Position numbers and translations under genes: made by a program. A stretch of DNA of 64,000 nt. Origin: Norana najaformis. Lineage: Eukaryota > Annelida > Clitellata > Crassiclitellata > Hormogastridae. A model generated the notes under the pieces. It saw only the letters and a list, made by a program, of their open reading frames with translations, searched no databases and was not told where the DNA came from. Below are positions 21,410-31,500 of the stretch, piece by piece; position 1 is the stretch's first letter; each line of letters begins with the position of its first letter. Location: positions 2,028,159 through 2,092,158 of the forward strand of contig OZ029921.1 of NCBI GenBank assembly GCA_964023275.1. Reading direction: 5' to 3'.

Positions 21410-21475
21410 CTGCAGAAGACGCAGGCATTCACGAACCAAATGATTTCCAGAAATCCAATTGCTATCGCTGCTGAC
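21410..21475 (-). CDS. Membrane protein, internal exon (possibly TMEM72-like)
   Basis: A 66-nt exon: acceptor 'TTTTGTTGGACAG' above 21475 and donor GTTAGA after 21410. It completes one codon, encodes a hydrophobic helix (SAAIAIGFLEIIWFVNACVF) and ends two bases into an Arg codon that the 20469 exon completes. A helix with this Glu-plus-aromatic pattern followed by a Cys-rich loop is also seen in the second membrane segment of TMEM72, as far as I recall that family. The exon(s) for the first helix and start codon should lie at higher coordinates, but none was recognised before the window reaches the + strand USP gene. Confidence 0.55.
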
Positions 21476-21504
21476 CTGTCCAACAAAACGGGTAAGGTTG
21501 GTAT

Positions 21505-21640
21505 GAATCAGGTAAGGTAAGGTAAGGTAAGATTAGGTTAGATTAGGTTAGGTAAGGTTAGGGTTAAGTTAGGTTTGGTTAGGTAAGATAAGGTAAGGTT
21601 AGGTTAGGTTAGATTAAGGTAAAGTAAGATAAGATGGTGG
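21505..21640. repeat. GGTAA / TTAGG-type degenerate pentamer tract
   Basis: Mixed GGTAA, GGTTA and TTAGG units (for example TTAGATTAGGTTAGG). It resembles an interstitial telomere-like or simple pentamer tract but the units are irregular. Confidence 0.7.
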
Positions 21641-21890
21641 TGGTGGAGATAGTAGAGGTGGTAGTGGTGTTTGGGCTGGTGATGGTATTGGTGGTGGTAA
21701 TGACGATGGCCATGGTGTTATCGTTTTCGGTAGTGATTTTAGTGGTGGTTTTGGTGATGATGTTGGAGGCGATGGTGCTTATGCTGGGGACCGTGATGGC
21801 ACTGGTGGTAGAGCATGGTGATCGTGTTATTGGTTTGGGAGGTGGTATTACTGGTGGTGGTATTGATGTTTGAGATGACGATGGTACTAG
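21634..21890. repeat. GGT/GAT-rich cryptic simple sequence
   Basis: G/T-biased trinucleotide-like sequence (GTGGTGGTAATGACGATGG and similar). Its open frame of V/M/L residues is low-complexity, not a gene. Confidence 0.7.
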
Positions 21891-22142
21891 CAGTTGGTTT
21901 GCACGTGAGTGTCACGATTGCGGTGATAACCCTTTACGTAGGAAGAACACAATGGGACCACACGACGATAGATGATTTAAACAATAGAGCGGCCTACTTT
22001 GAAGAGTCAACAGGTGTTTTAATTAATTAGTCAGCAATTGATTGGCTTACATCGTGTACCAGGAGGTGTAGGGGTAATCGATTCTTTGAGTGATCAACCA
22101 CCAAGCAGCGGTGCTAAGAGCTACAAAAGCAGAATCGACATT

Positions 22143-22250
22143 TACCTTAAGGTAACAGAACTGGTCTACCATACCACGTACCTTAAGGTAATTGAACTGG
22201 TTTACCATATCACGTACCTTAAGGTAACAGAACTGGTTTACCATACCACG
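22143..22250. repeat. Three 36-bp tandem units with TACCTTAAGGTA palindrome
   Basis: Units at 22143-22178, 22179-22214 and 22215-22250 each begin TACCTTAAGGTAA (a 12-bp palindrome) and end CCATA(C/T)CACG. The array runs to within four bases of the MITE at 22254. Confidence 0.9.
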
Positions 22251-22253
22251 TAC

Positions 22254-22516
22254 CGGTGCATTTTCCATAAAAAAGGTTCCGGAACTGAACAATTATGGAA
22301 TTCTGTGTTAAAATTTCATTATTTTTATCAATCAATAAACATCGAAAACAGTGTAAAGTTGTAAACACTGAAATTGAGTTAAAATAAGTCACATTATATT
22401 ACATAATTAAAATAGCTTAGTAACACAATTCCTTTATTAAAACCTAAATTATTTTTTATTAGCCGAAAAAAGGTGCCGGAACGCCGTTCCGGAGCGTTCC
22501 GTCTGAAAAAGCCCAA
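22254..22516 (-). mobile_element. hAT-like MITE copy 1 (reverse orientation)
   Basis: A ~263-bp element matching the copies at 43737, 58623 and 61608. One end reads CGGTGCATTTTCCATAAAAA then GGTTCCGGAACTGAACAATT; the other carries CCGGAACGCCGTTCCGGAGC and GTCTGAAAAAGC. The terminal bases have decayed and no target-site duplication is visible. Confidence 0.8.
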
Positions 22517-22791
22517 ACTGGCGCTATAGTAATCCCAGGCTACAATACGCTACGTGTATTACAGACTTACCAGCGACCGTTATAATTCCCCAGATTCTGA
22601 CGATGACCCCGAAGAAGCGAAAGAAGCAGGGAATTTGTTTCTTCCCCGCCTCAGTGGAACCGCCCTTTACTCCTGTTGGTTGAGTCGAGGGTTCGGACGC
22701 TGCTATGTCCGCCATCATCAGGATTGGGTACAGCTGACCCGTAAAGGGATAGGCGAGTTCTCTTTGCCTTTCAAACCTGAGTAAGACATAT

Positions 22792-22905
22792 CGTAATCGT
22801 AACCGTAATCTCGAGATTTCCACAGCGCCCAACGAAAGCCACATCACTGGGACCAGCTTATTCACAGGCGCTCAGTCAAAACCAAATCGATAGGCAAAGG
22901 GGGAC
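22792..22905 (-). mobile_element. LINE family A 3' tail (minus)
   Basis: 'CGTAATCTCGAGATTTC', 'CAGCGCCCAACGAAAGC', 'ACCAGCTTATTCACAGGCGC' and 'AATCGATAGGCAAA' are the reverse complement of the family A tail. Confidence 0.8.
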
Positions 22906-23049
22906 ATAGAGCATCAGTCGATGGTCAGTAATAGATCCAAAAGAATGAACTAGCGCTACAAAATAGTAACGGTCCCAGCAGATCAGGAAGAATAAATCAG
23001 AGCTAGAGCCTAAAACAGCAATCAATCGTTGACAAGAATCAACTAGCAT

Positions 23050-23222
23050 CTTGTAACAATAACAGTAACAACAACACTAATTAATTATAACATTAACGAT
23101 AACAGTAACAATAACGACAACGATAACAGTAACAATAATAACAACAATAACAACGTCAACAATTATAACGTCAACAATAACAACAACAATAACAACAACA
23201 GTAACAATAACAATAACAGCCT
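23050..23222. repeat. (AACAAT)n / (AACAGT)n microsatellite
   Basis: Imperfect AACAATAACAACAAC-type repeats. Confidence 0.9.
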
Positions 23223-23751
23223 GAACTACCTTTCGACGAGGAAGTACGCATATTCGGAACATGCCATAAATCCCATTGGCAGATCAGACTACCGATTCTT
23301 TTTAGTATGTTAAAGCTTGTATTTTTAGGCCTTCTTCTCTGTCTAAATATCAGCAAAGGCCTGTGGTTTAGACCTCTTGATCCTTTGATCTGTTCAATAT
23401 CACCCGACAAAACTTGGCAGCGAGCAAAAATTGCGCAGGTGCATGAAAGGTAAGTCGGGAAAAGTTATTTGTTATCAGTTAGAATTAGTTAAAATCATCA
23501 CTAATTAAGAATAAATTCAGGAGACGAATGTTGACGTATCTAGAGAATACGTAGGCCTTTACTGAGTTCAGACAATCCATTTGCAGCTGCAAGCTCTATG
23601 TCACCATTGTTATAGATGTCATATGTACACCTGTTACCTGTATTAGAATGTATTAAAGGTCAGTAGATATACGTACGTCTGTATCTATGCAACGACGTAT
23701 GCCTATGTGCATCTTTGTGTATGTGTGTATGTATGTATGTGTATGTGATTA

Positions 23752-23935
23752 TGGGGCACGGTAGCCGTTTGGTTAAAGCGCTCTGCTTGTAATGTGGAGA
23801 GTACGGGTTCGAGCCTCCCCACAGACGGTTACTGTGTAGGGACCTGGAGCAAGTCCTTCACTCACCATTGCTCAGCGCCATTGAGTGATACTTAGTCATT
23901 TTATAGTGGCGCTTAATAAATGCAGCAAAATATGT
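23752..23935 (+). mobile_element. tRNA-derived SINE
   Basis: A tRNA-like head with A box 'TTTGGTTAAAGCG' and B box 'GGGTTCGAGCC', then a body (GGTTACTGTGTAGGGACCTG, CAAGTCCTTCACTCACC) and a tail 'AGTGGCGCTTAATAAATGC'. Related copies lie at 17075 (-), 47200 (+) and 51560 (-). The tRNA part has no clean cloverleaf acceptor stem, so it is not a functional tRNA. Confidence 0.8.
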
Positions 23936-24085
23936 ATACACGTGCATGTATGAATGTATGAATGCATGTATGCTCGTATGTATGTATGCTCGTATGTATG
24001 TATGCATTTATGTATGTATGCATTTATGTATGTATGTAAGTATGCATTTGAGTAAGTATGCATGTAAGTATGCAAGTTTTGCATT
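23936..24085. repeat. (ATGT)n microsatellite at the SINE tail
   Basis: TATGTATGTATGCTCGTATG-type repeats directly behind the SINE. Open frames on both strands are translated repeat. Confidence 0.9.
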
Positions 24086-24517
24086 CTCTTCGTTTAAGTT
24101 GCATAATATAATACTTACTACATCATACTCCACACGTGTACCAATATACATTGCGTAGTCCTATGAACGTACACTGTTTCATCGGTATGACTGAAAACCT
24201 GAAACGCTGTCGTAATTAGGTTACCTGAGCAATGCTGGCTTACCTGCAGGTATGACTAAAGCAGGTAGTTACAGGTAAGCCTTAAAGGCGATTGTTATTG
24301 TTTTTAATCATTGTCTTCGACCTGCGTTTCAACCTGCGGCTGGTCGGCAGGTGTTTCTCATACATCGTGCATCGTTTCCGCGTTTTGACGTCTATCGATT
24401 TTGAAATAAAGACGACGGTCTCGGTTGAAAGTGGGCGAAGATACGCATGGATTGTTTGATCCGCGTTCTTATTTCATGCTCTGATGCATGCATGGCTAGA
24501 CGTATTTGTGGACAGGC

Positions 24518-24662
24518 TTCGTAATCGTAATTGTAAACTTGAGATTTCTACAGCGCCCAGAGAAAGCTAAGTCGTGGCAACCAACTTATTCACAAGCGCT
24601 CAGTCAAAGCAAAATTGATGGGCATGTATTGTCAGATTCGCTTCCAGGTCAAGATCCTCCGA
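24518..24662 (-). mobile_element. LINE family A 3' tail (minus)
   Basis: 'CGTAATCGTAATTGTAAACTT' shortened tail, then AGATTTCTACAGCGCCC, TTATTCACAAGCGCTCAG and CCAGGTCAAGATCC, reverse complement of family A. Confidence 0.75.
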
Positions 24663-25070
24663 TCTTTGTGATATATTAGCTCACTTAATCTAGTCTAGTT
24701 TTAGTCTAGTCTAGTCTAATCTAATCTAGTCTGAGAACTTCTGCAGCGCCACTGATCAAGACATCAGTCAATGGTAACTGTTTAGCAGTCTGTATGTCTG
24801 CCAGGGTGAGTCTGGTCGAAAGCCACGAAAGAGGGCAACCGAGAAAATACGGAAACTGCAGGAGAGATGAGTTTTGCTGACCTTTGTTTGCATCAGCTGG
24901 AAAAGTTCAGCATAGATGGTGTTCTGAGATAGGTTTTAGCCCATCGTTCCCGCTGCCAGCATCTACTGCATTCGCTAGGGGGCTAGACTAGTTCGATTCG
25001 CTAGAGTGCTTCACTCTCAGTCTGATTCAGCTGAATTCGCTAGGGTCGCCACTGTCTCCTTGCTTCAGCT

Positions 25071-25071
25071 G

Positions 25072-25159
<88 letters not shown>

Positions 25160-25160
25160 C
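25071..25160. repeat. (GGCA)n microsatellite, ~22 units
   Basis: Uninterrupted GCAG repeats, the same tetramer as at 21118 and 38119 (complement). Confidence 0.97.
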
Positions 25161-25388
25161 ACCGACATGCAGACTGAAAGACAGACCATAGGCAGACACA
25201 CGTAACCGCAGACATACGTAGGCTACATAGATGCATACCTACATACATACAAACATATATGCATACGTACATACATCAAAACATACACAGAAACATATAG
25301 AAAAAAGCAGACTGATAGACAAGCATACGGACAGACAGACAGGCAAGCATAAAAATAAATGGTCGGCGAAATTACAGGAGAAAAAGAA

Positions 25389-25705
25389 CAAAGGTCAGAT
25401 CGATTTAATGATCCCAAAGGTCAGATGGACTTAATGACCCCAAAGGTCAGATGGACTTAATGACCCCAAAGGTCAGATGGACTTAATGACCCCAAAGGTC
25501 AGATGGACTTAATGACCCCAAAGGTCAGATGGACTTAATGACCCCAAAGGTCAGATGGACTTAATGACCCCAAAGGTCAGATGGACTTAATGACCCCAAA
25601 GGTCAGATGGACTTAATGACCCCAAAGGTCAGATGGACTTAATGACCCCAAAGGTCAGATGGACTTAATGACCCCAAAGGTCAGATGGACTTAATGATCC
25701 CAAAC
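25389..25705. repeat. 26-bp minisatellite, ~12 copies, with GGTCA/TGACC half-sites
   Basis: Units of 26 bp, each containing AAAGGTCAGATGGACTTAA and TGACCCC, are nearly identical across the array; only the first and last carry TGATCCC. Every unit has AGGTCA and an inverted TGACCC. Confidence 0.95.
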
Positions 25706-26055
25706 AATCACATCCCATCCTCCATTCCTCGTCTTCCTCCTTCATCCCCTGCGACGTCTTCTCTCCTTCTCTCTCACTTTCTCCTCCAGCAGGTCATTTC
25801 GATCCATCTTCGTATGCCCGTTCCTGTCATCTTATCCACCTTCTTCTCCTCTTCTTTCCTCTTCCTCCTATCTTCTTCCTCCTCTTCTTTCTCTGCTTCT
25901 TCCTCTTCCTCTTCCTCCTGCTTTCTCTTCTTCTTCCTCTTCCTCTTCCTCCTTCTTTCTCTTCTTCTTCTTCCTCTTCGTCTTCTACCTCTTCTTCACC
26001 ATACCGTCTTCCTAAGCCTGACCCTCAGGCACCGACACTTACCCTTTCTCTAGTG
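25706..26055. repeat. Pyrimidine-rich (TCC/TTC)n tract
   Basis: CTTCCTCTTCCTCCT-type sequence. The Ser/Leu/Phe-rich open frame is low-complexity. Confidence 0.85.
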
Positions 26056-26067
26056 GCCTATCGATCG

Positions 26068-26165
26068 ATCGATGCCTTAAGCGTATCGATCATCGATTGA
26101 TGCCTTTGGCATTGCGATAGCGGCCCTATTGCAATCATTAGAATGACTTGATATAGCGCCGGTAG
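26068..26165 (+). mobile_element. LINE family B 3' tail
   Basis: 'ATCGATTGATGCCTTTGGCAT', a GCGATAGCGGCC phrase and 'CATTAGAATGAC' match the 3' tail behind the RT end at 15616. Only the tail is present. Confidence 0.6.
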
Positions 26166-26254
26166 ATAGGCCTAAGCTGCAGGTCTGCCTGACGTAGCTT
26201 TTGTATCGTGCTGAGAAATTTCAGAGATTCATATTTACATTTACACTTCAATAC

Positions 26255-26680
26255 ATTACATGATTTTTTCTTCTTCATCCTCTTCTTAATCCTCTTTCTC
26301 ATCTTCATTCTCTACATTTTTCCTCTTCTTTCTCATCCTCTTCATCCTATTCCTCATCTTCATCCTCTTCTTTATCTTATTCCTCTTCTCATCCTCCTAA
26401 TTTTCCTCCTCTTCTACATCTTCTTCCTCTTCTTTCTCATCCTCATCTTTATCTTCGTCTTCCTCTTTTTCCTCCTATTCCTCCTCTTTGTTCCTATTTT
26501 CCCCACTTCCTCCTCTTCTTTCCCATCTTCCTCAAGTAGCCTCCTATTCTGGACAATTCCAGACAGGACCTTTCCTATTCTGTACTTTCCCTTGTTTATC
26601 CTTCTCCTTCGTCCTCCAGCTTCTTCATCCTCCTCTTTTCCATCGGGACAATCGTTCTCCAACGCATTGCTATGTCGTCG
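26255..26680. repeat. Pyrimidine-rich (TTCCTC)n tract
   Basis: TCTTCCTCTTC-type cryptic repeat with a Phe/Leu/Ile-rich frame; no gene. Confidence 0.85.
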
Positions 26681-26744
26681 AACTGACCACAACCACTCAA
26701 TCGATCGCGATAAATATCGTTCCTAAGGTCATTCAGTCCGTATT

Positions 26745-26985
26745 TGAGTTGTCTCTCTGTCTCTGTCTCCGTCTCTGTGTCTCTGTGTCTCTCTGTCTCT
26801 CTATTTCTCTCTCTCTCGCATCGTCTGTCTGTCTGTCTATCTGTCTGTCTGTCTGTCTCTCTTTCTCTCTCGCATCGTCTCTGTCACTTTCTCTGTCTCT
26901 CTCTGTCTCTCACTGTCTCTCTCTCTCCGTCTCTCTGTCTTCGTCTGGATGGTTGTTTGTGTGTGTGTGTGTGTTCATTTGTGTA
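26745..26985. repeat. (CTGT)/(CTCT)n and (GT)n microsatellite
   Basis: Mixed CTCTGTCT units, an exact CTGT run at 26826-26860, and a GT run at 26952-26974. Confidence 0.9.
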
Positions 26986-27815
26986 TAATACGTGTATGCG
27001 TACGCGTGTGCATGTCTCGGTGGAACGCATTTCCTGCGAAATCGCTTTTTGCGCTCAAATTACCGTTCAAAAGTTCGTGCTGCGTTCCTCTGAGTCGCCC
27101 CCGTCCGCCAACTCAGCGAATGGATGCAGCTAACCGACGCCTTTTTCTCACTCATCTGCAGCTGGGATTCGAAACCTGGAAAGTCATGAGAAGCTAACGT
27201 TGATTCGTTGTTGAGTCATAAGAAAAGGCTGTCGTGTAGCCCTTCAACCTTCAACGTACACGATCCACAGGTCACCACAACCCGCTTTGGGCTGAACTTG
27301 ACTTACCTTACTTTGTCTTACTTATGCAAGATGAGGCGCTACACTAGAAGAGAGTATACATAAACATATATTATAAAATAATAACCTGCTATTTCCCACG
27401 CCATGATAATGATGATTATTATTAGTATAAGTAGTAGTAGTAGCAGCAACAACAACAACACAGTGTAATGGTGGTAGTAATAGTAGTAGCTATTTAACAT
27501 TGAACCTAGAGCACACGGTCTACGCTCGTGGTCTTAAGGTCGATTGGAACAGTGCGTGAGCCGAACTAACCATCGTTTAGAGCCGCTGGCGAAACAGCGG
27601 CTGAGAAAGGCAGGCAGTAGGCAGCGGCTGAGGAAGACAGCTGATTGAAACACACGCAGTCTGCGCTCGGAGGTTTCTACCCAATCGGGTCGTGTTGTGG
27701 AGACTGGGAAAGGGCACATGCCCACATCAGTGGCGGGAATTGTCGAATACGGAGAAAAGCGGGAAAGGGAAGAGAAGGAAAGAAGAAGGGGCTTCTGTTG
27801 GGGTCGCGAGGATCA
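26986..27815. other. Region upstream of the USP gene
   Basis: No second gene is visible. The 300 bp before the USP start codon are GC-richer than the surroundings and would hold its promoter and 5' untranslated sequence. Short triplet runs (AGT, AAC) lie at 27420-27490. Confidence 0.35.
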
Positions 27816-27882
27816 ATGGCCAAGACGTGCGTTGTCCTTGTAGCGGTGGATTCCAGCCGACAAGCGGAGACGGCGTTTAACT
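27816..27882 (+). CDS. Universal stress protein, exon 1
   Basis: First coding exon of a four-exon + strand gene for a 151-residue UspA-fold protein. USPs are small alpha/beta proteins, mostly cytosolic; those with the glycine motif bind ATP. Their exact role in animals is poorly defined. ATG at 27816 gives VVLVAVDSSRQAETAF, the first beta strand with the conserved Asp (D12) that contacts the nucleotide in the family, and the start of helix 1. The exon ends one base into a Trp codon at donor GTAAGT (27883). It joins exons 29453-29533, 35681-35790 and 46215-46412. Lengths 67+81+110+198 total 456 nt with every junction in phase, and the product has the usual family length. Confidence 0.85.
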
Positions 27883-28404
27883 GTAAGTAGCCGATTGAAT
27901 AGACGCCGATGGATTTATTTGCTGAGAGGGAACTTTATCGAGAATTTTGGCTGATTGATTAGAGTCTTGTAACAATTTGAAGTAAAACTGTGTAAAATTG
28001 TAGAGATTTTTTCGTCACAGCTTCATTCGATTTTTATCATTGCATCAAAGGATGTGGTTGGACAGTTGAGGTCACCCGTGACCTGAGCAGAAACCAGTTT
28101 TTACGAGAACGCAGAATAGGATGATCCTACGTATCTACTTTCTTCTTTTCTTCTCTGTCTTTTTATCCCTCTGGTCGCCTGCTAGCTGGATTTTTTTGTT
28201 TTCTTGCGCTATCATCAGACAACCCATCTCGTAAATCAGCTGGTGCCCTGCGCTGAGCTTCTCAGTAACACTTTAGACATTTTCAAGTTTCGATTGCGAT
28301 TTTTTCATGGCGTCCTCCTTTCCATATCGTCTTCTACTTCATCCAACTTCTTTCTTTTTTGCTCCAATTTTTCCTGGTTTTTCTTTGCCTCATGTCGTTT
28401 ATTT

Positions 28405-28626
28405 CAGTCCCTTTCTGCCACTGCTGTTCGGAGATGCCGGTCTCTGTGATGACTGGTCTTTGGCAGCGGAAAATCTGGCATTCAGTTTGTTTATTTTTCT
28501 GAGAGCTTTGGGGTCGGTGTTTTTCTCTCGGTAGCACAGTTTTAGTCGTTTTACTTTTAACTTACTGTCTTTTGCTCTCTGTTTCCTCATGTTAAAGACC
28601 GGATACTTGGGGTTATATTTGCTCAT
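28405..28626 (-). repeat. Dispersed repeat with retained frame, copy 1
   Basis: About 80% identical to 34293-34450. On the minus strand both encode the same frame: KVxRLK, then a basic stretch NTDxxALRKINK and RFSAAKDQ. A length difference of three bases keeps the frame. It lies in intron 1 of the USP gene, antisense to it. Product unknown; a transposon ORF fragment is the simplest reading. Confidence 0.55.
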
Positions 28627-29452
28627 TTTGCCCCGCTTAACCCCCGCCGCCTGGAGACAAATGTCCCCCTCTGAACTTCCTCGCTACACCTCTGCCTCGA
28701 CCCACCATTATACACTGCTCTTCGTGCTTTTAGCTGTCTAGACGTTGCTTTTTTGCTTTTTCTTCGATCCTTCCTTCGCCTTTCCTTCTTCCTTCATCCA
28801 CATATGTTCTTCTTCTCCTTCCTCTTCTTTCTCTTCTTCCTCCTCCCTATCTTCTCTCTTCCCTTATCTCATCGCTCAATAAGTTGACAGTTGCAATAGC
28901 CTGCCACACCATATACTTCGCACGGTATTGCCACTCACCATAGAATCTTTATTACAAGCCGTGCTTAGGGTCTTCGTATTATGCGGCTTCTTGCGCGAGT
29001 TATTAGCTTACTTATCAACCCAAGAGCTCTTACATTTTAGAGCTTGCTTCATAGGAAGTGACGTAATTTAATTATGGATGCCACTGGGTAATTTCCACAA
29101 GGCGCCCGCTATAAATTATGAACTACGTGTGTTGCTGGTATTGATGATAGGCTGATGATTTTTCTTGGAATGGTCGTGCATATATGCGGTTCTAAAACGG
29201 CTCTATATAAATAAATAATTATCTCTTGTTACTACCTCTTCCATAAACATAAAATCGAGTTACGATCACAATTCGCAAATCGGTAAACGAAGCCCTGACG
29301 GTTTCCTTTACGATATCAACACGATTTAGGAGACTTATCTTTCATAATAGGATCGACTATGATTTTCTTTCGCCATTACCCTCGGAAAGTTGACAATAAT
29401 TCGTTCAAACGGTTTCAGTCGCATACGATTGTTTTCAATGTTCTTCGAACAG
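28627..29452. other. USP intron 1, remainder
   Basis: Pyrimidine-rich stretch at 28750-28870 (TTCTTCTCCTTCC-type). Otherwise unremarkable; no antisense gene seen. Confidence 0.4.
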
Positions 29453-29533
29453 GGTACTTGGAACACATCCATCGGCCGGGAAATACGATCGTCATACTTC
29501 ACTGCGTGGATCTCGACGCAATAACAGACCACG
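29453..29533 (+). CDS. Universal stress protein, exon 2
   Basis: An 81-nt exon between acceptor 'TTCTTCGAACAG' and donor GTCAGT (29534). It completes the split Trp codon, then encodes YLEHIHRPGNTIVILHCVD: the end of helix 1 and the second beta strand, where the family usually reads 'Y...H...D.+.L.HV'. It ends one base into an Asp codon. It is too short to stand out alone; the in-phase fit with exons 1 and 3 and the family pattern identify it. A 33-bp minisatellite begins within about 10 bases of the donor. Confidence 0.85.
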
Positions 29534-29544
29534 GTCAGTGCCTC

Positions 29545-29830
29545 CTTCTAAGTATCTATTTCGTTCTCAAATACTTCCTTCTAAGTACCTATTTCGTTTT
29601 CAAATACTTCCTTCTAAGTACCTATTTCGTTCTCAAATACTTCCTTCTAAGTACATATTTCGTTCTCAAATACTTCCTTCTAAGTACCTATTTCGTTCTC
29701 AAATACTTCCTTATAAGTACCTATTTCGTTCTCAAATACTTCCTTCTAAGTACCTATTTCGTTCTCAAATACTTCCTTCTAAGTACCTGTTTCGTTCTCA
29801 AACACTATTCTAAGAACCTACTTCGTTCTC
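29545..29830. repeat. 33-bp minisatellite, ~9 copies
   Basis: Each unit contains CTTCCTTCTAAGTACCTATT and TCGTTCTCAAATA. Because 33 is a multiple of three, all frames stay open (repeating KYFLLSTYFVL), which makes exon 2 look like a longer frame than it is. Confidence 0.95.
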
Positions 29831-30630
29831 AAATATATATATATATTGTTTGATAATATATATACATGTATAAATAGAAGTTAGTATAGGAGTAAGGTAT
29901 GTGCTTATGATATAATTATGTATAATGGCATTCCTGGACTTTGCATATTTACATTCAGCTTTAGCGTCAGACCTCTTGTATACAAATGAAATATTATTCT
30001 GTTGTGTGTGGGCTGTGTTCTTATAGGGTTACCATCATATGCAGTGGTCAGAACCACATATGGTAAGGGTCCCTTGCCTGCAGAACTGGTATAAACTGAC
30101 ACTGGCCAATCAAAAGTATGCTTTACCCGAACAACGAACGTCGGTTGATCCTACGGCGCTTTCAAGATGTGTCGCCCACGATATCTCGCTCAGCTGATAG
30201 ATATACGGCACGCCACCAACAAATGCATTACTTACTTACTTATTTACTGACTGACTTACTTATTTACTTGCCAAGTGTAGTGTTTGTTTTATTAGCAAAC
30301 ATGCTGTGACAAAAATCGATCCTTAGTCCGTAAAAGAAAATAGGTTGAAGCGCCGATATACGCAGCCGATCTGCTCCTTCCTCTACCTCACGCTAACATC
30401 GCTCGTCTTCTACTAATAATATTAACTGCGAATTTCAACGTAGAATTTACTAAATAAAGAGATTCTCCCTTAAGGCTTCCGAGTGAACGAAGAGTGTTTT
30501 TACAAAGGATAATTGATTTCACAGCAGCCGAAGGAAATTCATCCAGAACTCATTTTGTTTTATATATTGACGCCACTCTCATAGCTTAAAGGAAATGCGC
30601 TTTAAATATCCCTATTATATATTAGGCTAT

Positions 30631-30698
30631 AAGTCGATTTTATAAATACATAGGTAAATAGTATATACTATTTACCTATGTATTTATAAATTCGACTT
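30631..30698. repeat. 68-bp palindrome (34-bp arms)
   Basis: The arm AAGTCGATTTTATAAATACA continues TAGGTAAATA to a centre at GTATATAC (30661-30668), then its reverse complement with one mismatch. A second small AT palindrome (ATATTTTTATA...TATAAAAATAT) follows at about 30733-30762. In USP intron 2. Confidence 0.9.
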
Positions 30699-31265
30699 GT
30701 ATAATTATATATATATAAATATATCTACATATATTTTTATACTTATATAAAAATATATGTAGAACAAGCCATATCTATACAGCTAGACATTTCTAAAATA
30801 CGTTTTGCAATTTTATATACAAATGCTTTAAAGCTTATGTTAAATTGAGGAAATACTATATTATTTCTACTAAGATATGTAAATATTATGAATACATATA
30901 TGTGAAAACTCTCTGTATATAGCAGGACAATTTATGCGGCGCATTTTATGGGACATCAGAGAAGCGCTGTTTTGTGGAAGCTTTATTTTAAAATATAGCA
31001 CAGCAGCTGCGGAAGTCCTGTGTATTTCTTGGGATTCAGTCAGCTGGATGTCTTCCGCCGCCGAATCATTATCCTTGGTAAAAACGCCTTTCACTCATTC
31101 GGAAGCCTTAGTCGAGACAAGCCGTCTTTAGTAAATCCTGCGTCGTGTGGGGTCGAAGACGTGAGATCCGGGCTGACTGATTCACTTGGGGGGAGAGGGC
31201 TGAACTTGCCCACAATAAATCATCGATAATCGAGCTTTGGGAAGATTGATGGGTGCGTTGTCTAT

Positions 31266-31500
31266 TGATATTGTATGGATGAGCTGTAGTTTAGTGGCTA
31301 GTAAGCTGGACTGTCAACCATTTGGTAGGGGGTTCAAATCTCGGACAGATGGAAAGATGTTTTGAAATTTCTGCGTTACTGGCACCCAGTAGTGTACACT
31401 GGCCGTACACTATTAGTGGGAAGATCTGTCGGCGAGGGAAAGAACTCGGTTAGGGAGAAGGTTGGTCACCCGCCCTCACATGTCGAGGCTAAGACGAATA
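31266..31500 (+). mobile_element. tRNA-derived SINE, different family
   Basis: A tRNA-like head with A box 'TAGTTTAGTGGCTAGTAAGC' and B box 'GGGGTTCAAATCTC', followed by a body with 'TACTGGCACCCAGTAGTGTA'. The body differs from that of the 23752 family. Its end is not defined. Confidence 0.6.

Noticed and set aside
23752..23830. Functional tRNA gene
   Set aside because: A and B boxes are present but a SINE body and tail follow, and no clean cloverleaf with paired acceptor stem is visible.
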